The translations under genes and the position numbers were made by a program. The notes beneath the pieces are model-generated. The model had not been told where the DNA came from. It did no database searches and was given only the letters and a program-made list of their open reading frames with translations. Of a DNA stretch of 64,000 bases, positions 33,149-42,200 are shown one piece after another. Source of the stretch: an uncultured Peptococcaceae bacterium (GTDB taxonomy: Bacteria > Bacillota > Peptococcia > Peptococcales > Peptococcaceae); contig URZX01000009.1 of assembly GCA_900552455.1 (NCBI GenBank), forward strand, positions 22,227 to 86,226. Reading direction: 5' to 3'. Positions within the stretch are counted from its first letter, which is position 1. Every line of letters starts with the position of its first letter.

Positions 33149-33185
33149 GCCCCGGTGGGAGTCCGTCCCATCGGGGCTCTTTTCT
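33149..33185 (+). terminator. Terminator of the small membrane protein gene
   Basis: GCCCCGGTGGGA pairs with TCCCATCGGGGC (12 bp, one G-U), followed by TCTTTTCTT. Confidence 0.85.
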
Positions 33186-33216
33186 TGTCCGCAGGGCAGC
33201 GCAGTATGGAAAAAGA

Positions 33217-33245
33217 TTGTTCTGCAGAGCGGCCCATGGTAAAAT
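33217..33245 (+). promoter_or_regulatory. Promoter of the three-gene membrane protein cluster
   Basis: TTGTTC at 33217-33222 and TAAAAT at 33240-33245 with 17 bases between. Confidence 0.6.
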
Positions 33246-33279
33246 AAAAAATAATCCATCAGTGGAGGAGGCGATCCGC

Positions 33280-33624
33280 ATGGACTGTCGGCATAGGATC
33301 CTGTTGAATGTGGTGCTGGTCGTGTTGATCTTCGCACCGTTGTTTTACGTGCTGCGCCACCAAGCGTGGCTGTCGCTGTATATGAATGCGCTCAGCCTGT
33401 TCATCATCCTCTACATGTGCTGGGGATTTTTCAGGATCGCCTGTGCGCGCATCGCCGCGACGGACCAGCCGTGGAAAAAGGTGCTGCTCGGGTTCTGGTC
33501 TCTGGTGATGGCGGTGCTTTTGTCCGCCAATCATCTGCTGGATTTCTTCACTGGCTGGATCTGGTTCGCTGCCATCGGCGGCACTGCTGTAGTGGCGTTT
33601 CTCATTGATCACGACGCATCCTGA
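33280..33624 (+). CDS. Hypothetical membrane protein, three to four helices
   Basis: A 114-residue membrane protein with hydrophobic segments at about residues 8-25, 33-50, 67-85 and 88-108, and short charged loops. ATG 33280 follows GGAGGAGGCGATCCGC. It is the first of three consecutive small membrane-protein genes transcribed together (33280, 33640, 34094), with 15- and 19-base gaps and one terminator after the third. I recognise no family. The sequence has no obvious catalytic motif. Confidence 0.65.
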   Translation: MDCRHRILLNVVLVVLIFAPLFYVLRHQAWLSLYMNALSLFIILYMCWGFFRIACARIAATDQPWKKVLLGFWSLVMAVLLSANHLLDFFTGWIWFAAIGGTAVVAFLIDHDAS

Positions 33625-33639
33625 AAGGCGGTGGCAGGC

Positions 33640-34074
33640 ATGAAACGAAGACAGCAGCTGGGCATCCTCATTGTCACGGTGGTTGCCCTGTCCTTTCTCG
33701 TGATGGTTTGGGCGCCGGAGCTCTGGCCGTTTTGGCATATACGGACGCAGATCTTTGACTTTTTTGTGACGCCGCAGGGAATGGCTGTGAGTGCGGGGCT
33801 GCTTTTTGTCATCGGCATTGCGCAGGTTCTCGTGCTTTTCTGGGCGGCGCGCCGTGCCCGCAGCAAGAGCGACCGACGCACGGCGCTCGTGAATGCTGTC
33901 GTAACGCTGGTGGCGCTGGTGCTCCTGGCGCTTGCGGCCTGGACGCGCATGGAGAATGGCACCATCCTGATGCTGCTTTTCGGCTGGCTGGCGCTGATCC
34001 TCTTTGGCTGTGTGGTGGTGGCGCTTGCTGGCGCGATGCAGGCTTTTACGGAAAAGAACGACGATGAAAGATAA
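33640..34074 (+). CDS. Hypothetical membrane protein, four helices
   Basis: A 144-residue membrane protein with helices at about residues 9-27, 46-68, 84-104 and 109-133, and a charged end (TEKNDDER). AAGGCGGTGG precedes ATG 33640; a GTG at 33631 is possible but lies on the ribosome site. A basic cytoplasmic loop (RRARSKSDRRT) separates helices 2 and 3. Second gene of the cluster. No family recognised; similar in size and style to its two neighbours, perhaps a small complex. Confidence 0.65.
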   Translation: MKRRQQLGILIVTVVALSFLVMVWAPELWPFWHIRTQIFDFFVTPQGMAVSAGLLFVIGIAQVLVLFWAARRARSKSDRRTALVNAVVTLVALVLLALAAWTRMENGTILMLLFGWLALILFGCVVVALAGAMQAFTEKNDDER

Positions 34075-34093
34075 GATTGAAAGGAAAGAATGA

Positions 34094-34456
34094 ATGAAGA
34101 AGAATGAATGGTATCTCATCCCGCTGTGGCTGATCGCGCTGGTGCTTGTGGCGCTGCGCATGTTTACGCCGGGACTTTTGCCGGAGCGCGTAGAATGGCT
34201 GCCATATCTCCTTGTGGCCATTTGCTGTGGGCGCAATCTGGCGGCGGCTGCGCCGGCGTTCAATCCGGATGTGCCGGAGGAAGAAAAAGAAGAGCCAGAG
34301 TGGAACCGCTTCTGGATGTATTGGGGCATCGGCGGTCTCGCGCTCGTTTTTCTCTGCTTCGTTTTTTACATGGAAGTGAGCTATGTGCTCCTGCTCTGGC
34401 TGGTAGTGACGATCATTATCACAACAAAAGCCTGGCTGGGAAGTCGCAATGCATAA
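34094..34456 (+). CDS. Hypothetical membrane protein, three to four helices
   Basis: A 120-residue membrane protein with hydrophobic segments at about residues 6-22, 36-48, 76-92 and 94-110. An acidic central loop (PDVPEEEKEEPEWNRFW) lies between segments 2 and 3. GAAAGGAAAG precedes ATG 34094. Third and last gene of the cluster, ending 6 bases before a long terminator. No known family is evident. Confidence 0.65.
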   Translation: MKKNEWYLIPLWLIALVLVALRMFTPGLLPERVEWLPYLLVAICCGRNLAAAAPAFNPDVPEEEKEEPEWNRFWMYWGIGGLALVFLCFVFYMEVSYVLLLWLVVTIIITTKAWLGSRNA

Positions 34457-34462
34457 AATGAA

Positions 34463-34507
34463 AAAAGCGCCAGGATTCAATCTGCGTGGTTGAATCCTGG
34501 CGCTTTT
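34463..34507. terminator. Bidirectional terminator between membrane cluster and HAD gene
   Basis: AAAAGCGCCAGGATTCAA pairs perfectly with TTGAATCCTGGCGCTTTT (18 bp), with A/T ends giving U-tracts in both directions. Confidence 0.93.
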
Positions 34508-34515
34508 CTGCAATT

Positions 34516-35181
34516 TTACGCCAGCATGCTGTCGAGCCAGCTTTCTGCCTGGGCGTAGTTTTCGAACGTGGTCTCTGCCTGATCGTGAATCTCGGCGATC
34601 TCGGCGTCGTCGTGGTAAGCGTCGAGCATGGCGACGGTGTGGATGCCGATGCTGGCGGCGGTGCGGATCGGTCCGAGGCTGTCTTCGAACATCCAGGTAT
34701 CATCGGCAGCGCTGCCGCAGGCCTTGCGCGCGAGCTCGATCAGCGTTGGCTCGGTTTTGCCGAGCCCGAGATTGGCGCCGCAATAGAGATCCTTGAAGCA
34801 GTCGCGGATGCCTGTGCGCACGAGCAGCGCTTCTGCGAGCGCTTTGTCGTTGTTGGTCACGAGCACGAGCGGGATATCCAGGCTGTGCAGGCGCTGAACA
34901 AATTCGTAAGCGCCGTCCTTGAGTGGGGCGACGTCGGTGTAAATGTGATCTGCTGCGGCTTTCCAGGCGTCGAGGATTTCCTCCGGTGTTTCCTCGAGAT
35001 TGTAGAGATCGCGCACATAGGCTGCAGAATCCTTCATCGACATCGCGTGGATGCGCGCGCTCATCGTTTCCAGATCTGGCTCAAATCCGTGGGAACGGAT
35101 AAAGTCCGGGATGAGCTCGTTCCAGTACTTGATCGTATCGGCGAGGGTGCCGTCCATGTCAAATAAAATTCCCTTGATCAT
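34516..35181 (-). CDS. HAD-IA family hydrolase
   Basis: A 221-residue haloacid-dehalogenase phosphatase. Motif I is FDMDGTLADT (nucleophile D8 and D10), with a helical cap (about residues 16-85), motif II VTNN, the motif III lysine in GLGKTEP, and motif IV MFEDSLGPIRTAASIG. It is nine bases after thiM in the same operon, with AGGAGG before the start. Position suggests dephosphorylation of a thiamin-pathway intermediate, but HAD specificity cannot be read from sequence; beta-phosphoglucomutase-like or general sugar-phosphatase activity is equally possible. Confidence 0.88.
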   Translation of the reverse strand: MIKGILFDMDGTLADTIKYWNELIPDFIRSHGFEPDLETMSARIHAMSMKDSAAYVRDLYNLEETPEEILDAWKAAADHIYTDVAPLKDGAYEFVQRLHSLDIPLVLVTNNDKALAEALLVRTGIRDCFKDLYCGANLGLGKTEPTLIELARKACGSAADDTWMFEDSLGPIRTAASIGIHTVAMLDAYHDDAEIAEIHDQAETTFENYAQAESWLDSMLA

Positions 35182-35190
35182 CTTGTCCTC

Positions 35191-36048
35191 CTAGTTGAGT
35201 TGTTCCAGGCGAAGGGCAGCGGCGAGATCTTCCGGCGTGATCGCCGAAAGCGCGTCAAACATCGCCGTGTGGAAGCTGGCGGTGGCGTGGTGACCAGTTT
35301 TTTCCAGCGCCTGGTCGCCAGCCAGACACATCAGCCCGATCGCCGCCGTCGCTGCGCGCAGAACGTCTTCCGGCGCTGCCGCTGCGAATGCGGCAACGAT
35401 GCCGGTCAGCGTGCAGCCGCTGCCGGTGACGCGCGTCATCATTGCGTTGCCGCCGTTGACGACGTAGGTTGTGCGCCCGTCGGAGATGATGTCCTGCGGT
35501 CCGCTGATCGCGATCACGGTGTTGTGAGCAGCTGCCAGCTTTCGCGCCATGCGCGCAGCCAGCGCGAACGCTGCAGGATCGGCGAGATCTGATTCCGACG
35601 CGTCCACGCCGCCGGCGTCTGTCGAAAGACCGGCCAGCGCTTTGATCTCGCTGATGTTGCCGCGGATGCAGCTGATCTGGCGTGTCGTCAATAGCTCTGC
35701 CAGCGTGTCGCGGCGCAGCGGCGATGTGCCGACGCCCACTGGATCAATGACTACTGGCTTGGCCAGAGCGTTCGCTGTTTCTGCGCCTATGAGCATGGCC
35801 TGCCGCTGTTCGGCGCCGGTCGCGCCCAGATTGACGAGCAGCGCATCGGCGCGCGCCATGAAGCAGGCGATCTCCTCCGGCGCGCTGGCCATCACTGGCC
35901 GCGCATCGATCGCCAGCAGCCCGTTGGCGACGTCGTTCACTGTGACAATATTTGTAATGCAATCCACCAGCGGATGTGTCTGCTGCACCTGTGCAAAAAT
36001 CTGTGCAAAGGGTGCGCGTTCGGCCATCGAGAGAAATGTCTGCGCCAT
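35191..36048 (-). CDS. thiM: Hydroxyethylthiazole kinase
   Basis: A 285-residue ThiM, which phosphorylates 4-methyl-5-(2-hydroxyethyl)thiazole for thiamin salvage. Typical motifs are THPLVDCITNIVTVNDVANGLLA-like residues 24-46, PVVIDPVGVGTSPLRRDT, RGNISEIKALAG and the catalytic VTGSGCTLTGIVAAF with cysteine near residue 211. GAAGGAGG precedes ATG 36048. No thiD, thiE or TPP riboswitch is found next to it, so regulation by thiamin pyrophosphate is not evident here. Co-transcribed with a HAD phosphatase. Confidence 0.93.
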   Translation of the reverse strand: MAQTFLSMAERAPFAQIFAQVQQTHPLVDCITNIVTVNDVANGLLAIDARPVMASAPEEIACFMARADALLVNLGATGAEQRQAMLIGAETANALAKPVVIDPVGVGTSPLRRDTLAELLTTRQISCIRGNISEIKALAGLSTDAGGVDASESDLADPAAFALAARMARKLAAAHNTVIAISGPQDIISDGRTTYVVNGGNAMMTRVTGSGCTLTGIVAAFAAAAPEDVLRAATAAIGLMCLAGDQALEKTGHHATASFHTAMFDALSAITPEDLAAALRLEQLN

Positions 36049-36084
36049 GGGGCGTCCTCCTTCGTTGTAGCGTGTCTATCCCCT

Positions 36085-36113
36085 ATTGTAAGTCAGTGCT
36101 GGCGATTGCGCAA
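36085..36113 (-). promoter_or_regulatory. Promoter of thiM-HAD
   Basis: Minus-strand TTGCGC (36113-36108) and TACAAT (36090-36085) with 17 bases between. Confidence 0.55.
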
Positions 36114-36157
36114 GGGCGTGGCTCGGTGAAAATACAAGGCGCAGGGAAAAGTTTTGG

Positions 36158-36174
36158 ACAAACCTTAAGTTTGT
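36158..36174. promoter_or_regulatory. Inverted repeat upstream of the adhesin promoter
   Basis: ACAAAC-CTTAA-GTTTGT, 21 bases before the -35 of the adhesin gene and between two divergent promoters. It may be a regulator site. Confidence 0.35.
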
Positions 36175-36194
36175 ATTAATTTCTTCAAGATTCG

Positions 36195-36223
36195 TTGCCT
36201 GAACGCCGGAAATCCGGTATACT
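36195..36223 (+). promoter_or_regulatory. Promoter of the adhesin-sortase genes
   Basis: TTGCCT at 36195-36200 and TATACT at 36218-36223 with a 17-base spacer. Confidence 0.7.
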
Positions 36224-36303
36224 ATGAGTAAAGAGGAGCTCAATCCTCGCTTTACCTGAAGATCTGAATCTGATCCATCAACCATACAAAGGAGATGACG
36301 ACC

Positions 36304-38184
36304 ATGAAAAGGAAATGTATTGCTTTGCTGACGCTGTTTGTTTTTGCAGCGAGCGTCTTATTGCCAAACGCGGGGGCGCTGGCTGCGCCAGCTGGCGGAA
36401 CGGCTGCGAGCTACACTGCTTACGACAACACCCCGGCGCTGAAAGATGCCGCCGGCGCCGTCGATGGCATGAAAGAGCTGCGCGTGAAAACCGGCTCAGA
36501 CGCTGGCGCTCTCGCTTATGCGCTGAATATGTCGCGCGCGCTGCCGGCTGCGGCTGGCACGGCAGGCTTCACGAAACTTGCTGATACGACCAACCAGGAT
36601 TGGGTGACGCGCGTAGACAAGGCGGCGAGCCCATCGACCCTGCGCCAGGATGTGCTGAATGTGATCTGGAACGGTTATCCATATTTCGAGGGCAGCTGGA
36701 AGGGTGTCAGCGGCGATCCGGCGAAACTGGCAGAAACAAGCGGGCTGACGCCAGCGGCGCTGACCACGCTTTATAACATCGCCGTGACCCAGCAGACGAT
36801 CTGGGTGCTCACAGACAGCCGCTCCGGCGCCGGCACGCTACAGACGCATGTCAATGCGTTGCTTGCCGCTTCGCAGAAAAATCCTGCGCCTGCCAATTTT
36901 GGTCTCGATCTCTATGATGGCAGCGCCGCCGGAAGCGTGGACGGCAAAAAATTGACGAATCTCGTGGCAGTTTCGGCGGCGCAGCAGAAGCCTGCGAGCA
37001 TCAAGCTCAGCCATCGCTGGCTGGATGAAAACGGTCAGCCGCTGACTGGCGTGAAAACGCCGGCGCTTTCCTTTGCCCTTTATCCGGAAGATGCCAAGGC
37101 TGGCGACCAGCCGCTGGCAACGTATCCGCTCAATGAAGCTACCGGCAATGTGGCCTTCACCCTTTTTGACGACGAGCAGAGCTATCGCGTTGTGCCAGTG
37201 CTGACTGGCGAGACCGAAGGCTTCACCGTCGGTCAGGCGCAGACATTCAGCCTCAAGGGCGACCAGGGCGCCGTGATCCATCTGGATTTTGTCACCACCT
37301 ATAAAAATGAAACACCAGCCCACGATCCGCAGCCAGCTTCTGTGCCACTGGGCGCAGATGTGAGCCTTGGCGGCAAAGCACCGAAGGATGGCGTGTTCAC
37401 CCTTCTGCTCAAGGATGAAGCGGGCAATATCCTGCAGTCCAAAACGAACGTCGGCGGCGTGGTGAATTTCGACGCGCTGACCTTCGACAAGGAAGGCAGC
37501 CACAATTACACGATCAGCATGCAGGCAGGCAGCGATTCTGCCATCGCCTATGACAAAACCGTCTACAAAGTCAAGGTCGATGTGAGCCTCGGCGAAGATT
37601 ACACGGCCACCGTGACCTACGAAAAGGACGGCGTCATCTACACAGGCTTGCCAGCCTTCGCTGCGCAGAATGTGACAACGCCATCGACGACCACGCCGAC
37701 CAAGACCGTATCTGTGACAGTCAACAAAGTCTGGAAGAACGACAAATCCTCCAGCCGTCCAAGCTCCGTCAAGATGCAGCTTTATCGCGACGGCAAGAGC
37801 TACGGCAGCAGCGTTACCCTCAACAGCGACAACGGCTGGAAATACACCTGGAGCAATCTCGACGCTTCCTATAAATGGACCGTCAACGAGCCATCTGTGC
37901 CATCCGGCTACAGCAAAAAAGTGTCGAACAGCGGCAACAGCTGGACAGTGACAAACACCGCGAAGAGCTCGAGCTCGCCTAAGGTGACAACGCCGACGAT
38001 TAAATCCAGCACAAAAACAAAGACGAGCGATAACGACAAGGATAAATCATCCAAGAATCGCAGCACGCCAGAGACCGGCGACAATTCCAATGTCCATCTT
38101 CTGGGCACCGTCGCCATCATTTCTCTCAGCGGCATGGTGGTCATCGCAGCAGTCTGGCTTCTGAGCCGACGTCGTCTGCATTAA
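36304..38184 (+). CDS. CnaB/isopeptide surface adhesin with thioester-domain-like N-terminus and TPETG sorting signal
   Basis: A 626-residue wall-anchored protein. A signal peptide (1-28) is followed by a region with the thioester-domain signature TQQTIW (about 162-167) and LNVIWNGYP. Next come a beta domain (about 230-335), a pilin-type isopeptide domain (about 345-455, ending in FAAQN), a CnaB domain (about 466-553, lysine in NKVW, glutamate in TVNEP, asparagine in VTNT), a serine/lysine linker, TPETG (588-592), a hydrophobic helix and RRR. The thioester cysteine is missing: the usual A-Y-C is A-Y-A (residue 73), and there is no cysteine after the signal peptide. ATG 36304 is 9 bases after AAAGGAG. 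The next gene encodes its likely sortase. Confidence 0.88.
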   Translation: MKRKCIALLTLFVFAASVLLPNAGALAAPAGGTAASYTAYDNTPALKDAAGAVDGMKELRVKTGSDAGALAYALNMSRALPAAAGTAGFTKLADTTNQDWVTRVDKAASPSTLRQDVLNVIWNGYPYFEGSWKGVSGDPAKLAETSGLTPAALTTLYNIAVTQQTIWVLTDSRSGAGTLQTHVNALLAASQKNPAPANFGLDLYDGSAAGSVDGKKLTNLVAVSAAQQKPASIKLSHRWLDENGQPLTGVKTPALSFALYPEDAKAGDQPLATYPLNEATGNVAFTLFDDEQSYRVVPVLTGETEGFTVGQAQTFSLKGDQGAVIHLDFVTTYKNETPAHDPQPASVPLGADVSLGGKAPKDGVFTLLLKDEAGNILQSKTNVGGVVNFDALTFDKEGSHNYTISMQAGSDSAIAYDKTVYKVKVDVSLGEDYTATVTYEKDGVIYTGLPAFAAQNVTTPSTTTPTKTVSVTVNKVWKNDKSSSRPSSVKMQLYRDGKSYGSSVTLNSDNGWKYTWSNLDASYKWTVNEPSVPSGYSKKVSNSGNSWTVTNTAKSSSSPKVTTPTIKSSTKTKTSDNDKDKSSKNRSTPETGDNSNVHLLGTVAIISLSGMVVIAAVWLLSRRRLH

Positions 38185-38253
38185 TTTCTGACAGAACCGA
38201 CGGTGGCGCGTCTCGCACGTGCCGCCGTTTTCTATTTCCAGGGAGGTGGAGCC

Positions 38254-39027
38254 ATGGCTTCCTCAAGGGGTAAGCGCCGGCTGCTGGCGCTGCTCTTCGT
38301 TCTTTTCGCCTGCGTTTTCTGCGTTTCGGCAGGAATGCTCGGCTGGCAGCTTTACCAGGATAAAAAATCTGCCGATGCCTTCGACGCGCTGCGTGCCCAG
38401 CAGGAACAGCAGCGCGCTCAGGCCGATGCAGACGCAGCTGCCGCTGCTGCTGCGCTTGCTGCCGGCTACGACAGCCTGCACAGCCAGAATGCCGACTACG
38501 CCGGCTGGCTCACCGTTGGCGGCACCGCCATCGATTATCCTGTGATGTGGACGCCGAGCGAGCCGGAATATTATCTGCGCCGCGCCTTCGATCAGTCGTC
38601 GTCCGCGACAGGCACGCCGTTTATCGGCGAAGGCTCGGACATCGATAGCGATTGCCTCATCATCTACGGCCATGAAATGCACAACGGCACCATGTTCGGC
38701 GAGCTCGATCGCTACGCCGACGCCGCCTTCGCTGCGCAGAAGCAGCCGATCAATATCTACACACGCACAGAAATGCGCACCTATGAAGTTTTCGCCGCCG
38801 TGCAGACGCGCATCCTTGGCGATGGCGAGGACGGCTACCGCTACTATAACGCCGCCGGTCCGCTCGATCAGGCCGGCTTCGACGCCCTCGTCGGCTGGCT
38901 CAAGCAAAACGCCCTCTACGACACCGGCGTGACGCCAAATTTTGGCGAGCAGATCCTCATCCTTTCCACCTGCAGCTACCACACAGAAAACGGCCGCTTT
39001 CTCGTGGCCGCGCGGCGCATTGGCTGA
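38254..39027 (+). CDS. srtB: Class B sortase
   Basis: A 257-residue membrane-anchored transpeptidase. An N-terminal signal anchor (about residues 8-30) and an alanine/glutamine-rich helical linker lead to the sortase fold. The catalytic histidine is in YGHEMHNG (about 139), the cysteine is in LSTCSY (about 240), and an arginine lies in VAARRIG. The insertion with a long helix before the last strands fits class B. GGGAGGTGGAGCC precedes ATG 38254. It lies 69 bases after the adhesin gene, so it probably attaches that protein through its TPETG motif, which is unlike the NPQTN-type motif of classical SrtB. Confidence 0.92.
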   Translation: MASSRGKRRLLALLFVLFACVFCVSAGMLGWQLYQDKKSADAFDALRAQQEQQRAQADADAAAAAAALAAGYDSLHSQNADYAGWLTVGGTAIDYPVMWTPSEPEYYLRRAFDQSSSATGTPFIGEGSDIDSDCLIIYGHEMHNGTMFGELDRYADAAFAAQKQPINIYTRTEMRTYEVFAAVQTRILGDGEDGYRYYNAAGPLDQAGFDALVGWLKQNALYDTGVTPNFGEQILILSTCSYHTENGRFLVAARRIG

Positions 39028-39034
39028 AAATCAC

Positions 39035-39087
39035 AACAGCCTGCACCACTCTCGCAAATCGCGAAAGTGGTGCAGGCTGTTTTTTTG
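39035..39087 (+). terminator. Terminator of the adhesin-sortase genes
   Basis: AACAGCCTGCACCACT pairs with AGTGGTGCAGGCTGTT, extended by an inner stem, and is followed by a long T-run. Confidence 0.93.
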
Positions 39088-39148
39088 CTTTTAAGCGTGC
39101 GCATATCAGAGGAATGCGCACGCATGAGAAAAAAAGAATAATTAAAGG

Positions 39149-39178
39149 TTGACTTAAGCTAACAATGAGGAGTATACT
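39149..39178 (+). promoter_or_regulatory. Promoter of the SLH protein gene
   Basis: TTGACT at 39149-39154 and TATACT at 39173-39178 with an 18-base spacer. Confidence 0.75.
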
Positions 39179-39231
39179 GTGGTCGTGGTTAGCCGAAGCG
39201 AACTGAAATACAAATACAAGGAGGAACTTCT

Positions 39232-42200
39232 ATGATCAAACCGAAAAAACCCATTGCTTTCGTCTGCGCGGCAGCCTTGCTGTTGAGTCCGACCGGCGCA
39301 TTGGGTGCATCCCCGTCAGATTTTGTTGACTTCCCCAACGATTGGTCGCAAGGCGCGATGACTGCAGCAGTGGAAAATGAGCTGCTTGGCGGTGTAGGCG
39401 ATGGGCGCATTGCTCCGCGGGGTGAAGTAACGCGCGCACAGATGGCAGCGATCATCAATCGCGCTTTCGGAGCAGAAAAACAGGCGTCGCTTAGTAGTTA
39501 TTCAGACGTCGCAGCGGATGCCTGGTATGCTGTGGATATGGCGAAAGCTGTGCAGATGGGCACGTTCTCAGGCACAGGCAATGGGCTGCTCGAGCCGGAT
39601 CGCGCCATCACCAGAGAGGAGGCGTTTTCGGTGCTGGCGCGTGCGTTTGCGCTGGAGGCTGGTGACGATTCGTCGCTCGCCAGTTTTTCTGACGGCGCGC
39701 AAGTGTCGAGCTGGGCGAAAGGGAGCGTCTCAGCGATGGCTGCGGCCGGTTACGTCAATGGATCGGACGGTAATCGCCTGAATCCGCAGCAGACCATTAC
39801 CCGCGCAGAATTTGCAGCCGTGATGAGCAAGATCGTGGCGCAGTATATCGACGCAGAGGATGTACAGCGAAGCCGCAGCCTTTCGATCGACGGCAATGTC
39901 ATCGTGCGTGGGGATGTGGATCTTTCCGGCTATACGATCAACGGGGATGTCATCATTGCTGATGCCGCAGACGCGGCCAGCCTGAGTGGCGTGACGATCA
40001 CGGGGCGGCTTGTCGTGCGCGGGGCGAGTGAAAGTTTGAGCGTTGAGGACAGCAGCATCGGCGGTGTCATCTTCACCAATCCGAACAGCGCCGCCGTGCT
40101 CGATGTGGACGATAAGAGCGACCTCGGCACTGTCACTGCGCTTTCTGATTTCATTCTCGCTGGCGGCAGTCTGGATAAACTCAGCGTTGCTGAAAGTGCC
40201 ACCATCACCGTTGAAAACGACGCGAGCATCGGCGAGATCACTGTTAATGCCGACGACGTGCGCGTGACAGGCGATGGTACAGTAGAAAAAGTGCTGGCCA
40301 ATGGCGATGATGTGCATGTTGACATAGTCGGCACCGAAGTCACCGCAGCAAAAGGCACCAGCGGCGTCACCGCAGGCGGCGAAAACGTTTCTGCCGGCGA
40401 AAGCACTACTGTTGGCGACAGCGCAGAAGACGGTGACAACGATAAGAACCCGGGTTCGACTGGCGGCTCGACTGGTGGGAATACTGGCGGCAACACCGGC
40501 GGTGGTGAGACCACCGACCCGACTCCTGGCGGAGAAGAGGAAACCACTCAGATCATCAACACTGAAACCACCAAACTCATCGACCTCGGTTGGAGCCAGT
40601 ACGTTGTCGTGCAGTTTGCAGATGGCCATAGCCTGAGCGACACCACGCTCACCATCGATGGCACCGACGTGACCAGCGCCTTCACCCCAGTCACCGATGA
40701 CCGCAGCATTGTCAAATGGGAGATCACCGATCTGAACCCAGCGCAGCTCGTTGCGACCAGCGGCGGCGAAAGCCAGAGCGATACGCTTTCGAATAATGCC
40801 AATCCGGCGGAGCCGGAAGTTGTCAAAGCGGATGATTCTGCGCCAGAATTTATGTTGGCACATGGCAGTCTTTCTTACTGGGATTTTTATCTGACCAACT
40901 ATGACGATAAAGGGCAGCCGCGCGTCGATCCAATAAAAACCACGTTTAATCTCAGCGGTAAAGTTGCGAGCGATGTTCCGGCTTTCTACAGCGCTGACGC
41001 AGAACTCACAGAAGGTGCGACACCGGGACAGATCAGTGGTCAGGTAGTGATCGAATTTGCACAGGATAGCGACGCCGACAAAGAATGGTTCGCCGCTGTG
41101 CCGGAGAATACCGCAAACACTGTGCAGCTTGTTGCCTATAATGATAACAAAAATGTGCTCAACGACAATCTTTCTTACACGAAAAATGACGACGGCACGA
41201 TTACAATCGCGCTTGGTCAGACCAACTTCATGAGCAATGGACGTTATTATGTGCGCGTTAATTCCACGAATCATGACAGTGCGCTCGTTCCGATTCATGT
41301 GGTCAATGCTGTCGCACCAACCTTGCAGCTTGATGGCGATGGCAGCTACAGCTCCGGCAAGAATGCTCATTTCAAGATTTTGAACATGACTTACGAAATC
41401 ACCAACCCAACCTATGCCGCTGAACTAACGCGCCCAGATGGCAAGACTGTTGAATTGGAAATGATCCGCGATTGGTATCAGATCGGCGATTCCTTCATCC
41501 TTTATAATGATGTTAACGCAGAAAACGGCCGCAACAATATTCCATACAACGGCCAATATACGCTGACTGTTCATTCCAATGGCTTCAAAGACATGAGCAT
41601 TACTTTCACTGTTAAAAATGGTGAAGACGTACCAGAACAAACGACCACACGCGCTGCGCGCAGCATGAACGTTGACGCTGTTTCCCGCGCAACTTCTGTT
41701 GGCGGTGGGGACAGCAGTAGCGGTGGTGGTGCAATCTCTGCCAATCTGAAATATGATGCCGATCTGCTCACGAACGCTTTCCTTCTGGACGAACTCGGTC
41801 TTGCTAATGAGGCGGCAGCAGGAATTGTTAATCGTTGGAGCACGAAAATGAGTGGCCATGACAGCGTCTGGGATCACGAAGGCAATGCTTACGACTGGAA
41901 CGAATACCTGACAGCAGTAAATGATGCGCGGAACCGGGGTGAATATCTCTCCTTCGCTGAATTTGCCAAAGGTGCAGGATATGATCTCAGCGGTACGCCA
42001 TACGCCATCAAGAGCGTCCTTGAAGACAACTTGCTCGGCGATGTACAGTACAACGGCACCTGGGTTGGCTTGCAAACACCGGAAGTGACGCTCGTCAACA
42101 GTGACGGGGACGCCATTACCGCCGTGGAGCAGGATGACGACATCATTCTAAAAACCAAAGACACGACATATTTCGATAAGCTTGACAGCATCAACATTAA

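Noticed and set aside
36049..36120. TPP riboswitch upstream of thiM
   Set aside because: The conserved CTGAGA-type and second thi-box motifs are absent and the leader is too short.
39730..41370. 546-codon minus-strand frame inside the SLH gene
   Set aside because: No ribosome site or domain; the plus strand encodes an obvious surface protein.
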